In this document: in pieces, positions 48,286 through 59,714 of the stretch
Layout of the letters: each line of letters opens with the position of its first letter
Position numbering within the stretch: position 1 is the stretch's first letter
Assembly: GCA_947069175.1 (NCBI GenBank)
Contig: CAMTDV010001633.1
Location: 56,650,102 to 56,714,101 of the forward strand
Direction: 5' to 3'
Length of the DNA: 64,000 bases
From: Scalesia atractyloides
Lineage: Eukaryota > Streptophyta > Magnoliopsida > Asterales > Asteraceae
Position numbers and translations under genes: made by a program
Notes under the pieces: generated by a model
What the model was told of the DNA's origin: nothing
Database searches by the model: none
What the model saw: only the letters and a program-made list of their open reading frames with translations

Positions 48286-49284
48286 CAGTTGTCACAATTC
48301 ACCCCATCCTTACCGCACCGGATGTAAATGTGTCCATTATAAGAAGTCCACGGTATCATGTGTTCACTACTTACTTGGCCAGAGTAAGCGATCAACACAT
48401 GGTACACATAACCCTTTATAATTTTCACATCATGCCCCATGTAGGTAACACCTCTATTCATTTTCCATATTCTTGATTTCATTTGGTAAAACTTTATTTA
48501 ATTGTTATGTAACAATCATTAGTTTTACCCGTTTTATTCTTGAACATATAAAATTTTTTCCTTTATCAAACTATTTTACAATCACATTCGTTGATGTGAT
48601 CGTAACTTTTCTCAATAGTATTTATATTGAGAATACTTACTTGGATGATTACTTCCGTTCAAGTTTCTATATAAACTAAGTCGGTTATTGTCTTGTCATT
48701 CACAATCATGAATAACACTTATTTCTGCTTATTTTCTCTTGGAAAACATCATCCTGGATAGGTATCCGATTCAGATTTTCCAAGTTTTATCTTACATATG
48801 CAACAATCAGTCTCTACGTATTTGTTTCATATTACTATTTGTGTAATTAAATTTAAAACGTGCACCTGGTAAATGCTTGCCCTTACGGGCTTTCCTTGCC
48901 ATTAACCTTATTCACGATCATTACGCGATTTAGATCCTTGGTGAGCAAGCTCTACTTTGTCATAATTCGGACTATTCCTTTGACATATCCTTCACTTGCT
49001 AAACCCTCGCCAACTTCAGATGCGAGTGTCCTTCAACTAAAACGTTTACAAGATTAGTAACGTCAATCAATAAATGCCTGTATTATAATACAAGGTTTTC
49101 TACTATACGTGTCAACACACGTAATTTCGTTAACTATATCTATCATTTAATTGGGGTAGCGTGTCTTATACGATAACCTTATGTGTTGTTCACAGCACTT
49201 TAATCATGCTAAACCGTTAATATACATATAACTTACCGGATTATGCGATCAAGTCTCGAACCGAACACTTTGCTATTTAACCTT
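48286..49284 (-). mobile_element. LARD-1 interior, 5' side, non-coding
   Basis: This is the leader between the LARD-1 primer site and the LARD-2 insertion. A minus-strand frame near 48400-48250 contains CGKDGVNCDNC, faintly zinc-knuckle-like, but it lacks the His and correct spacing, so I do not call gag. Confidence 0.45.
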
Positions 49285-49299
49285 GAGCTCTGATTACCA
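49285..49299 (-). other. LARD-1 primer-binding site (diverged)
   Basis: TGGTAATCAGAGCTC follows the 5' LTR end by 3 nt. It differs by one inserted A from the tRNA-Met-type site. Confidence 0.6.
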
Positions 49300-49302
49300 A
49301 CT

Positions 49303-52300
49303 TGTAAGACCCTTACTTATATTCAACAATTTTCGTATGGTTTCGATCATAATTGTGTAATTACATTTACACATACATTTGAAAATACGGGTTCATTAAA
49401 ACATTTTTATATTGAAACAACACAACATAATGTAAATAAGTTCGTCATTTAAAAATGACAACGAAACGTAGTGCGGAAGCTTGCATCTTGATTGTGTTCG
49501 GTTCTTTGTTGAGCTTGATCGTCATCTGGCATCCCAAGATATTCCTACATTTCATAAACCATGAAATGATTAGTCATACGAACTTATAACATATTTAAAT
49601 CAAGTCAGTATATCAACATGAACAAGAAACTAAATATTTCTTTTTTTAAAAGGTCTGTCGTAAGCCACGGTTGGGAACCGTGGGTCATGGTTCACCTGGT
49701 CTGTTCAAAACAGCAGGTCTGGACCATGAGCTACGATCCAGAACCGTAGGTCACGCTGCAGCCTAGTTTCAACTTTTACACTTTCAGTCCCTATTACGAA
49801 AACGTCCATAACTTATTCGTTATTGATCCGTTTTACACGTTTCTTTTTCCTATGCGATCGTAATTTGATTCTCCATCACATGGAGTTAAAATCCGACATC
49901 CGGACTAAAAATTTCTAGAATTTAAGCCCGCGGCATAAATTAATTATTAAGCTACTTTTGACATAGCTTTTGACCCGTTCATACTTTTATCAAACCAACT
50001 TGTTTGTTACACTTATATTCTCATAGACATATTATTTTAAATGTTCCTAACACACAAGGTTCAAATCGCGGGTTATTATGCATCATTAACCCGTTTATGC
50101 TTATATGCTTATTTTGACCCGTTAAGGGTATTTAAGCACTTTTAAGCATAACCAAGCTTATTCATTTCTAGCATCATATTTTCACATTAAAATATGTACT
50201 TGTATTCCACCATAACTACTATTGTGATGGATTTGATATAATAAACCAATTATCACGAATATTATCCTTCGGTTAGTCATTTTACGGAAAAATGCTCATG
50301 TTAGGCATTTGACCCGAGAAAGCTTATGCCTATAACTTTAATGCTTATCTAAGGTACATTACCATAATATGTGTTCCTAAACAACCCATAAGGGTCGTTT
50401 GCCCGATTTACCCATCAAGAGTGTTTTGGTCAATTTTAGTCCCCCATTTTACGATGAAGGACTTTCACTAAATATTTTACCAAAATCGCTCGTTTAACTA
50501 TAATCTTATTTATGCGTACCTGGCTCGGGTCACCATATTTACCCGTTTTAATACTTTGCCTTGATAATTTGCTAATTCATAGCATCGCTAATTCACAATC
50601 TGTTTTATCATGTGAGCATAAGAATCGACAAGCACTTATTAGTCGTTACATGTCAAATGGTATCAACATTACCATTTGACCCGTTTGGTCTAAAGGATCA
50701 AACATTTTGCGCTTATATATAAATGATATTTATTTACCATTCCGTTTAGTAACTCATTTCGGATTTCTCACCATTTAGTTATGTCTCTTAAATCCGTTTC
50801 TTACGCGTTTAACTCAACATGGCTTATGCCACTTGGTGTCATACTTCGACTTTTATCCTTTTATACGTGACTAAATCATTGTTTTCTCTTTTTATTCGTT
50901 TAGGCTTACTTATAAAGTAGCCATTCAAAAACTCATTTTATATATATCATCACATGACCAAATTACCATTTCGACCCTTTTACCATTAACCATGGTTTTT
51001 CATCTTTTGATATGTTCCGATCCGTATCATATCGTGTCGGAACCGTATTTCTAATGTAATATAACTTATAAATAAATACACATCCTACAAAAAGGGTGTA
51101 AGCTTTACTTACATTGCATCTAAACTACGCTTTTCTTCCATATTTGATTTGTTTTGACCCGCTTCCTTCCCAAGCTTCCACCTAGCTTGTTAAGCGTCAA
51201 ACTATCATTCATCATTCACAAGGTGGTTAGATTAATCATAGTTTAATACAATTATTCCACCTTACGCATTTTATATCAAAATTTTCATTCATCGTATTAT
51301 AGGTCAGTTTGACCTTTTAAAAGTCAACTGCCCATTAGCATATGAAATGCACAATCAAGTTCAACAACTAGTTTAGGCATTCCATTAGTTACTCGGTAGG
51401 CGTTATTTTTAGGCCACCGTTTTAACTAAAATTCATACCAAGTTCATTGCATTTTCAACACTTCAACTAGTTCAAGCGATTATCAAAACTAATTTATTCA
51501 TTCATTTAGCAAGAACTAAGAGTTCTCATCTATAAGTGAAACACGTTTTATCATATCACTAGCATTCATCCGAACACCTAATATAATCAAGTTCTACATA
51601 TCAACTGGTAGATATCATGATTTCAAACATCCATATACATGAATAAAATCACCAATTTCATCATAACATACTTAACCCATTTCATGGAAACTATGAACAT
51701 ATACTTAAACTCATAATTTGTTCAAGTATTTTTTTTCCTAATCCTACCATGCATGATGGTTTTAAACATGAATCTATCATAAACTTTATCATATCATCAA
51801 AACCCACTTGATAATCTACTTGTTCATCACTTAGAAGTAACCTTACATCAAGTATTTCATAATTTCATCATATCTAACGAAATTAGGCATACATAAACAT
51901 CTAATTTCATCTTTGGATCATAATCCATCAATTTATTTGCAAGTAACCTACTTGTCTTGAATTTCGACTTTTACCAATCTAGGTTTTACGAAATACCTTA
52001 TGATCTCCTTGACTTGGTGATCATTTATATACATTCGTGCTTCAATTCGGGTCTTGAATTGACCTTCAATTTTGGGTTTTGAACTTGAATAAGGGTTTCA
52101 CCCCCCTTGTTTCTTTCTCCTGGCCATACGCACACACACACACACACTTAATGTGTGTGTGTCTATTTTTTTATTTTTAATAAAACTAATTTACCCAATT
52201 GGCCATATTAGTCCCTTATGTTTCATTTTGATCAAAAGAAGTTACAACTCATAGTTTATCACTCAATTACACATTATTAACTAGGTTAGTTATTCCTAGT

Positions 52301-52529
52301 TAACTTAGTGGGTTCAGGGAGTTGTAGCCTGTTTTATTTTAAGTCTCGTTAACTCGGGCCTCTTATAAACTTTGTCTTCTCAAAGCGTTTATTCTTCTTT
52401 TTAATTAACATTGGGATTACTTATTTAAATCCTAATAGTCACCGGGTTAATTTTACCACTAACGGTATTTTTACCCGTTCATTATTATTAACTTGGTTTA
52501 ATTACTAATCCTGTTTTCGGGGTGTTACA
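49303..52529 (-). mobile_element. LARD-1 5' LTR, 3,227 bp
   Basis: This is the uninterrupted LTR copy and the reference for the empty site of element X (around 50382-50390). From about 50533 onward it is identical to copy A apart from one C. Before that it differs from 22786-23871 by scattered substitutions. Confidence 0.82.
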
Positions 52530-53808
52530 GTTGTGAAAGCTTCATAACGAACCAAATGGAGCTAAGATGAATGAGATATCGAAGTTTGAAGTTGTATGTT
52601 TGGAACAAATAAAAATGAGAAATATGGATTAAGCTTTGTCAATTTGTCCCACGTAGGTGGGGTGACAAAACTTGAAGTGGTTTATAAGGAGGAGCACTCC
52701 TTGAAAGGCAAACACTAGTGGGACCGTAACGGGTGCGTCACACCCTACCTTGCGCATGCGCGTCGCATGGGCGATGGGCACAATGTCGCGAGCCGCTTGA
52801 GAGCCCCAAATGTATTTTTTGTCCACAAGCGCGTGGTCAAGTACATGGCGGGTGACGGGTCCGCTTATGGCACACCCGTGGGTGGTGCGCGGGTTCAAGT
52901 GTAGTGCGCGCCGCGTGGCGTGAATTCCATATAGCGCGGCACGCCGACTGGCAGGCCGGTTCAGGCGCGCATGCAGGTTTACAACAGTAACAGGAGAGCT
53001 GGTTGGACCTGGTCAAACCATTTGTTTCAACTCGTTTAATTCGTGTCATGATGAATATGACCGTTTTTTTACTAAACCACTTAAATCCACTTTGTTGGGC
53101 TTGACCCCTATAAAAGAGATGATAATATGCTAAAACAGGTCCGTACTAAATGATCCAGAAGAAACAGTGTTTTGACTCACAATTTCTCTCAATGACAAGA
53201 TATCTAACATCTGATGGCTCTAACATCTGCTCAGTGCTAAGCTTTGTTGGTTGTAAAGACTGTTGAAGACCAAACCTCTGTTGAAGTCAAAAGTCTGCTG
53301 GAAGTCAAAGGTCTGATCATCCTTTGAAGAACATCTGATAAAGCTTCATCAGTGGTTAAGCTCATCAGTGGTTAGCATCATAATTTGCTAGCTATCAATG
53401 TTTTGCATATGTATCAGAGGATAGCATTAGCAGTGCTTAGAGGTTGTTAGTTTTGTTAGATGTCATTGTCTTGGTGACATCAGCAAAGATGCCACAGAGG
53501 TTAGGATTAGTACTATAAATAGACAGTGCATGTACTGTTCTATTTAGCTCACACACACACACATTTATCTTGTACTATCTAACTTGTGTGAGCTCGGTCT
53601 GAGGGAGAGTTAGTGATTCGTGCATATAATTGTTGTAATCTTTTCAATCTATTGAGCAATGAAAACATTGTATGATGAAAGATAATCTCTCCTTGATTAT
53701 GTTACAAAGTTTTAAATCACATTCCGCTGCAAGGTATCATGTGTTTTATCTTATTTTATGATCAATTTGTTTAAAACAACACAATCAGGTCAAACTCAGA
53801 TCCTAACA
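52530..53808 (+). mobile_element. Copia-type LTR and flank, host of LARD-1
   Basis: The right end, TCCTAACA at 53808, directly precedes a primer site, so an LTR ends here. Upstream lie a TATA-like ctataaatag (53515), a CA run (53550-53562) and repeated catctg/catcagtgg words typical of Sirevirus LTRs. The LTR start is not resolved. The first 600 bp is GC-rich in part (52720-52980) and includes a ttgtcccac word; it may belong to another LTR. The 89- and 70-codon minus ORFs here recur in copy A and have no recognisable domain. Confidence 0.5.
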
Positions 53809-53810
53809 AT

Positions 53811-53822
53811 TGGTATCAAAGC
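53811..53822 (+). other. Copia primer-binding site
   Basis: TGGTATCAAAGC lies 2 nt after the LTR end. It is the tRNA-Met-type site with one change. The same site is at 29567-29578 in copy A. Confidence 0.7.
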
Positions 53823-55081
53823 TTGGTCAGTCGAATTCGATCTAACAATCGATTTGACATAAAAAGATCAGCTCAATTTCAGTAATATTGTGTTGTTCAT
53901 ATTTTTTGGAAAAGAGAGTAAGAGTCAAATCATGTTATATACGATTTCAGTGTTTGTGTTGGAATTTGTGATGATTCCATGATTGACGGTTGCTAAAGAT
54001 TCATCTAATGTCTTTAAAAGACTGAGGTGAACCTAAACCTTAGGAACAAGATCTATATGAGGAACAAAAGTTATGAGAAAAATTTTAAGAAGAAGGTTAT
54101 GAGTTGATATTTAGCAAACTAGATCAAAAGTAATGTGAATTTTAGCATAAGCATTTTGCAAAAATGACTAAGGTTCTCAAAACATTACTGTAAATGATTC
54201 TTGATTGATTATTCTTTCCTTAAAAACCTTCCAGTGAATGCTACGACATCTGCCTATAGAAAGGTTAAAAGGGGAATAGAAGAAAAATCACAAAACTCTA
54301 AAAGTGTGTTTATCTCAAAACTTTTAATGACAAAAGAAAAGAGTATAAACATAAAACACCTGAGAGTTCACAGGCTAGTACTACAAAAGGAAAACCTAAA
54401 ATTGAATCTTCATCTCTGTTCAAACATCTGTTACCAAACAAGCTGAGTGCAACCACTGTTTACAGGTAGATTCATGTAACTGATGTATCTTAAGTTAAAA
54501 ATTGTTTTAAAAGAAGACTTAGGACCTCTATCAGGTCTGGTTGATTCATTTATCAAGAAATTTTTACTTAAATTTTAATAGTAAAGATTTCATGTATATA
54601 TCAGGATATGTGTTACTCCTTTTTCAGTATTATTGTTTTTTGGAAAGTAATACATGTTGAGCTTTCACTTGTTTTAAATGGTTAAAACTCAAAACCTGCA
54701 AGGAAGTAAAACTTTTCTATTTTTAGAGAAAAGAGAGTTACTTTTCCTTGATAATGGATCAAAAGAAATTTGTATGATGGTCAGGGTCAATTTGTAAAAT
54801 GAGTCAAGATAATCTCAAACTTACTGTCAAAGTAGATTGTGTTTACCATCTAGGATACTCAACCACTGCTGGATCTATAAAGTGTTTTACACCATGGCTA
54901 GTGTGTGGAAGAGATTTTGATTGAAAATTTCAAAAACTTTTATCATTAAAAATCCTAGTAAGGCTATGAGAAATTTTTGGTCAAGCCTAATCTTGCAGGT
55001 ACTTACAATCTTCATCAAAATCTTATTCACCAAAAGAAACAGAAGAAGTTTTCAAGACAGCCTATCATTCCATGACCAGGT
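53823..55081 (+). mobile_element. Copia interior, mostly deleted
   Basis: Gag, protease, integrase and most of the RT are missing. Only about 1.2 kb separates the primer site from the RNase H end, where a full element would have over 4 kb. Short stretches (54200-54446 and 54750-54780) may be pol scraps, but I cannot align them with confidence. Confidence 0.5.
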
Positions 55082-55249
55082 ACAGTGCAAATCAGACATC
55101 ACTTTGTGAGGGATTGCTATGAAAAAGGTTTGATTTCTTTACAACATGCCCATACCAAGGATCAACTGGCAAATGTGTTGACAAAAGCACTTGATGCTCA
55201 CACTTTTGACAGTTTGATTTCCAGGCTTGGAGTGCTAAACATGGGTTAA
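55082..55249 (+). pseudogene. Ty1/copia RNase H C-terminal end
   Basis: The frame reads IRHHFVRDCYEKGLISL, then HTKDQLANVLTKAL, then SRLGVLNMG before TAA at 55247. This is the conserved end of copia RNase H and of the Pol polyprotein. Upstream the frame decays within about 50 bp, so it is a fragment. RNase H removes the RNA strand during reverse transcription; the catalytic acids upstream are missing. Confidence 0.88.
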
Positions 55250-55713
55250 AAACAGATTTCCCTATGATCCATGTGTAAATAGCATCAAAAATGTTTTCAG
55301 AGAATCAAAACAAAACCTTAAAAATAGTTAAAATTGAAATTTACTCAATAAATCTCTAAAGTCTGATGAAAACACTGTTTGTACTTTCAAAACTCTGATG
55401 GGCAATTCTATCCACTGACAATCTGAATCCTCTGTCTTCATTAACCTTCTGAGGTGACCTTATCCACTGTTTCAAAACCACTGACAGAGGTAAAACTCAC
55501 ACAGTTCAGAAACACTGATGACACACATCAGTGGTTTTACAAAACAACTGTCATCCATTCATAGTCAGAGGATACACGTGGAAAGGCAATTGTCATCAAA
55601 TCTTGCCACGTGTCAAAAGTTAACCGTCCGATGTTTGAAACCAATGATAAAACGCTGATAAAACCCTCAAACAAAGTTTTATCATCAAAATCAAAATTCA
55701 AAATTTCGCATAA
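55250..55713 (+). mobile_element. Pol to env-like spacer
   Basis: A 460-bp non-coding gap between the pol stop and the next ORF, rich in cactgatga and ctctga words. Sirevirus elements have such a spacer before the env-like gene. Confidence 0.5.
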
Positions 55714-58700
55714 ATGATCAAGTTTCTCAAATCCGATCATGGTTCTCATCATCAAACATCTACACAATTACCTCTGTACCTTCGAAAAGACAAAGAAAAA
55801 CACAGATTTTCACTATATCATCGATATCCTGTCTTCATCAAAGTACAAACTTTGCTCTCTTGTAATTCTCTAATCTATCAAGACACCCTACGAGATTTCT
55901 GGGCTAATGCAGAACTTGAAATTTAAAATAAAAAGCCTTGGGCAATCTCATCTAAAGTAGGAGGTATCATGGTTCCAATAACCCCACAAACCACCTCAGA
56001 AGTTTTTCAGATGGACGATCTTGCAGGTAAAATCTCTTTTCCTAAGGATGAGTATCAAATCGATTTGATCGAAAGAGGGTATACAGGACAGTTAACAAAA
56101 GCTACTATGGAAAAAGGAAAATTTCCACCTCCTATGAAATTCTTGTTTCATACCCTGCTTACCTGTGTTTCAAATAAAACAACTGGTTTTAACGAAATAC
56201 CTTTGAAATTTCAATACTTGGGGTATGCTGTTATGTCTAAAACTGATTACAATTACTCCAAGCATTGTTTAATGATTTGGTAAAAATCTGGAAAATGTGA
56301 AAAACAATAAAGCAAATGCTTTCTTGTTATTTCCAAGATTTTTTAGCTATTATTTACAACAGAAAATTCCAAAAGAGAGTATACATGTTCTTAAGCAAGG
56401 CATACCGTCTCAAATAAACAGTTGAACACCTGAAACATTTACTCGTCTTATGGCTAAAGAGTCAAAAGTTTCTCAAACACAAGCAGGGGAGTCTGAGCAA
56501 AATTTGGATGAGTCCACATCTACTCCTCAGACCTCAGCTGCTGAGCCCACTGCCCTTGGTGACCACAGTAGCTTAACCACTGTTATGCAACCCACACCAA
56601 AAATCACCAAAAGAAACAAAAAGAAGTCAATCAAGCCCACCAAACCTACCAAAAAGGGTTTTCTGGAAGATGAGATCCCAGAAGTTAACCTTGTGACAAC
56701 ACAAATGTCACAAGAAATCACTGTTGCTACTTCCTCACAACAGTTGGAAAGATCTCCACCCAAAACCACAACTCCTCATGATTTCTCACAAAAGGAACAT
56801 GTTGTCAGCACAGGGACACCACAACTTGAAACATTACCCTCATTTGAGAGTATGTTGAACTGTCTTCTCCCAGGGCAAATTCTCCTTCTACATCACTCCC
56901 CACATCCCAAATTACATCAACCCTGCTGTCTGTTTGAGGTCATTAAACGTCAGACATAAAACAACCTCTCTCACCAACACATTACTGAGAATACAACTTC
57001 CACAACGGATGTGTCTGATAAAATTTTATTGACTAACCCACAAACAGTTGAGGAGGTTACACCACTTGAATTTCATGAAATTCTTGTTGGTAGTTCAAGT
57101 GGAGCAGCTACTACAGATGTTGAATCCACTGATTTACATCTGGACAATAGTTTCATAAATAAGTCTCCCTTGAAGGCAATTTCTACTGAGGCTACCATTG
57201 CAACCACTGCTGGTATTAAAACCACTGTTAAGTTTGTTAAGGAAACCTCTGCTGTAGAGAAGTCCCGAGTACCAAGAAAAGGGGCATCTGTGTTTGAAAC
57301 AGGGGTTGAAACCTCTGTTCATAATAACATAAATATAACTACCACTTCTGGTAGGAGTTCAGATGATCCTATTAAGTTAGGTGATGATCTAAAATCTAAA
57401 GATTTGACGGAGAGAGTTACAAAAATTGAGACATCAGTGGCAGATATCAAAAATATGCTCCAACAGATGTTAGAATCCTCAAAGTCTCAAAACACTGCTC
57501 AATCCTATGCTCTTCAAACCATTGATATAATCAAACAGGTATATCCTCTGTTTCAACAACACCGCCAACATGCTGACCACCAACACGAAATACATGTAAA
57601 AATGTTCAAAAATGAGGTTGAGACAAGATATAAGAACACTCAGGCAGAGCTTAAGGTTATCAAAGAAGCTCTCACATCATTGCCTGGCACTACCCCTGCA
57701 CCTATCTTCGAAAGAGTTGATGATGCCAAAAAGGGGGAGAAAATTAATCTATGAAAAAGCCAGAGCCTGCAAAAGAGTCCTCAGTAACTTCTGCTGAAAC
57801 ATCTGTCAAAGAAAAGAAAAAGGGAGGTGATGAAACCCTAGAAATTCAAGCAGGATGATGAAGTTGCAAAAAAGAGGATGATCCAATATCAGACTGAGAC
57901 AAAGGGGAGGGTTTTGAAAAGGGAGCAAAAGAAGTTGAAAAACACTGCAACAGATGTTGATGTTTCAAAAGGCACAAAAGATGTTATGACAACAGTGGTT
58001 TCCACAAACACTTCTAAATTTCTATCAGAATCAATATTCACCCCTATAACACAAACTCCTACAAAAACTCCTTCACCAAAACTAGTGTATACCAGAAAAA
58101 GAAAGGTCACAGTGAATGATGATGATATACCTGCACATAATACCTTATCATCTTCACCATTTATTCAAACAAATCCAGAACCTTTCATCACTCAACCATC
58201 ACCAACATCAATCATACTCACTCACTCAATCACCTACTGGTCACAATCCTTCTAGAAACATACACCTGGAAACAACATACCCTCTGGAACTGGCTGCAGT
58301 TCAAAAAGAAATGGTACAATTTTATACAGAGGCTGATCCATCCAAAAGAACCTTCCCATCTCTTCATGGATGTTGATGAATATTTGAAATTAAAAGCCAG
58401 ACAAGCCAAAAACATAGCAAAAGAAGACGGAAAAGGGAAGGGTAATGCATACCTGTCAAAACTTGAGCAGCATGAGTTAAGCAAAGTCAGGAAATTGGAA
58501 GACTATGCAAGAGACTTAAACAAGAATATGTCTAATGTTGATCCTCAAAAGAAGCTAAGGGAAGATCTCACAGGGCTTATCATGAGAGATAAACCATATC
58601 AAGCCTATGAGCATCAGTTCAAAGACTGGCCTATCACAGCTCTCAAACAAGAAGCAAACAGATGTGAAAGGATGAAGAAAGATCCTCAAATAAGGAAGAG

Positions 58701-59078
58701 TGCACCAGACTGGAACAAGTTTAAAAATTACAGTGCAGATCGTGCCTTAGAAGCATCCATCCAAGCCTTGAATCAAAGAAAAAGGCAGTTACAAATGGAT
58801 GATGAAGAAAAACAGAGAGAAGCTGACATTAGTAAACAGGCCAACAAAAATCAATCTCTGCATGAATTGGAAGATGGTTCATCCAAGCATAAAGCTCAAC
58901 CTGCTGAAACTGTAAAAGGGCTATCAAGCAGTTTACCTCTCTCAAACTCATCACAAATAAAACTTCTCCCAAGTAACCCATTAAACTCAAAAATACTAAA
59001 GTGGATGTCTGATAAAGAGACCCGTGTATTGACTTTGGTCAAGTCCTATGGGAAAGTTAAATATATAACGAGGAAGGA
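55714..59078 (+). pseudogene. Sirevirus-type env-like ORF, decayed
   Basis: About 1,100 codons are readable in successive broken frames. Residues near the start (55880-56283) give DFWANAELE, MDDLAGKISF and PMKFLFHTLLTCVSNKTTGFNEIP, a domain I recognise from ORFs next to copia pol in Asteraceae. There is an in-frame TAA at 55924 and a shift near 56270. Then come a Ser/Thr/Pro-rich, lysine-rich region (56450-56959), a stretch with a likely coiled coil (57380-57700: LTERVTKIETSVADIKNML and following), another shift near 57750, and a highly charged helical region (58366-59078: DEYLKLKARQAKNIAKEDGK onward). The position after pol and the coiled coil fit the Sirevirus env-like gene; no membrane segment is evident. 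A gypsy LTR cuts it at 59079. Confidence 0.7.
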
Positions 59079-59376
59079 TGTATAACAACTCTCCAAAACA
59101 CCCCAAACCGAGCCGTAACCGGCAAACCGGACACGCACCACGAGACCCGACACGAAAAACAAAGAAATTCCACCAGGACGTCTTAGGCAACACTCGCCAG
59201 AAACCCTGGCATCTCTCGCGACACGCGGGAGACGTTCAGGGGACGTGTCACCGTTTCGCGCCATGTGGCAAGGCTATGCTGATGAGGAGGCTAACCAAGC
59301 CTAGCTAGGTGTCTCTGGCGCCACGCGAGAGGGAACCCAGCATCCCGCGCGACGCGCGGGGGAGGTCAAAATCGGG

Positions 59377-59384
59377 TATAAATA
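59377..59384 (+). promoter_or_regulatory. TATA box of gypsy LTR
   Basis: TATAAATA precedes GAGCAGCG in the LTR, with purine/GC-rich sequence upstream. It is the likely core promoter; transcription would start about 30 bp downstream. Confidence 0.65.
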
Positions 59385-59544
59385 GAGCAGCGTGGGACTG
59401 AGTCCAGTGCTCAAAATCGATCGAATTTTCTGATCGTATACCCTCTGAAATCTCTGTTTCTGTCAAAACCCCCTCCCCCTAAACCCCTAAACCTGCGAAG
59501 CACTGCCCGCTGTAAGTATCTTAACCCCCGATCACTAATTCGTT

Positions 59545-59714
59545 ACCCTACCCGAGTTAGAACCCGCCAACGCATGTCAAGGCTCTGCCCGACTTAGTAT
59601 GTTGTGGTTCTATCTTGTGCTGTATGGTTATCCTACCCGATTGATTTAGGACCCACCGACGCATGTCAAGGCCCTGCCTGACTACGCATGCCGGGGTTCT
59701 GTCTCGGTTGTATG
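59545..59714. repeat. Tandem duplication in LTR, about 85 bp x 2
   Basis: Both units run ctacccga...acccrccracgcatgtcaagg...ctgcc(c/t)gact...gttct(a/g)tct...tgtatggtt. They are diverged by roughly 20 percent by eye. Confidence 0.7.

Larger units (their letters stand above)
22786..52529 (-). mobile_element. LARD-1: long non-coding LTR element, nested
   Basis: On the minus strand the LTR begins TGTAACACCCC and ends GGGTCTTACA, about 3.2 kb. The 5' LTR is 49303-52529. The 3' LTR is split: its terminal part lies at 22786-23871 and its beginning at 32523-34692. A primer-site-like word (TGGTAATCAGAGCTC) lies at 49299-49285, and a polypurine tract follows the interior at 34697-34712. The own interior is only 34693-36323 plus 48286-49302, about 2.65 kb, with no gag or pol recognised. 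Flanking 5-mers attgt/gttgt support one insertion event. It is interrupted by element X and LARD-2. The gypsy-like style is inferred from priming sites and LTR ends only. Confidence 0.65.
50387..54194. repeat. Duplicated block, copy B
   Basis: The counterpart of 26139-29950 at an offset of 24,243-24,244. The identical tract is about 50533-54194. It spans the LTR boundary at 52529 and 1.66 kb of flanking copia-type DNA. Confidence 0.9.

Noticed and set aside
48243..48482. CGKDGVNCDNC as a Gag zinc knuckle of LARD-1
   Set aside because: The histidine and spacing of a CCHC knuckle are missing, and no other Gag feature is nearby.
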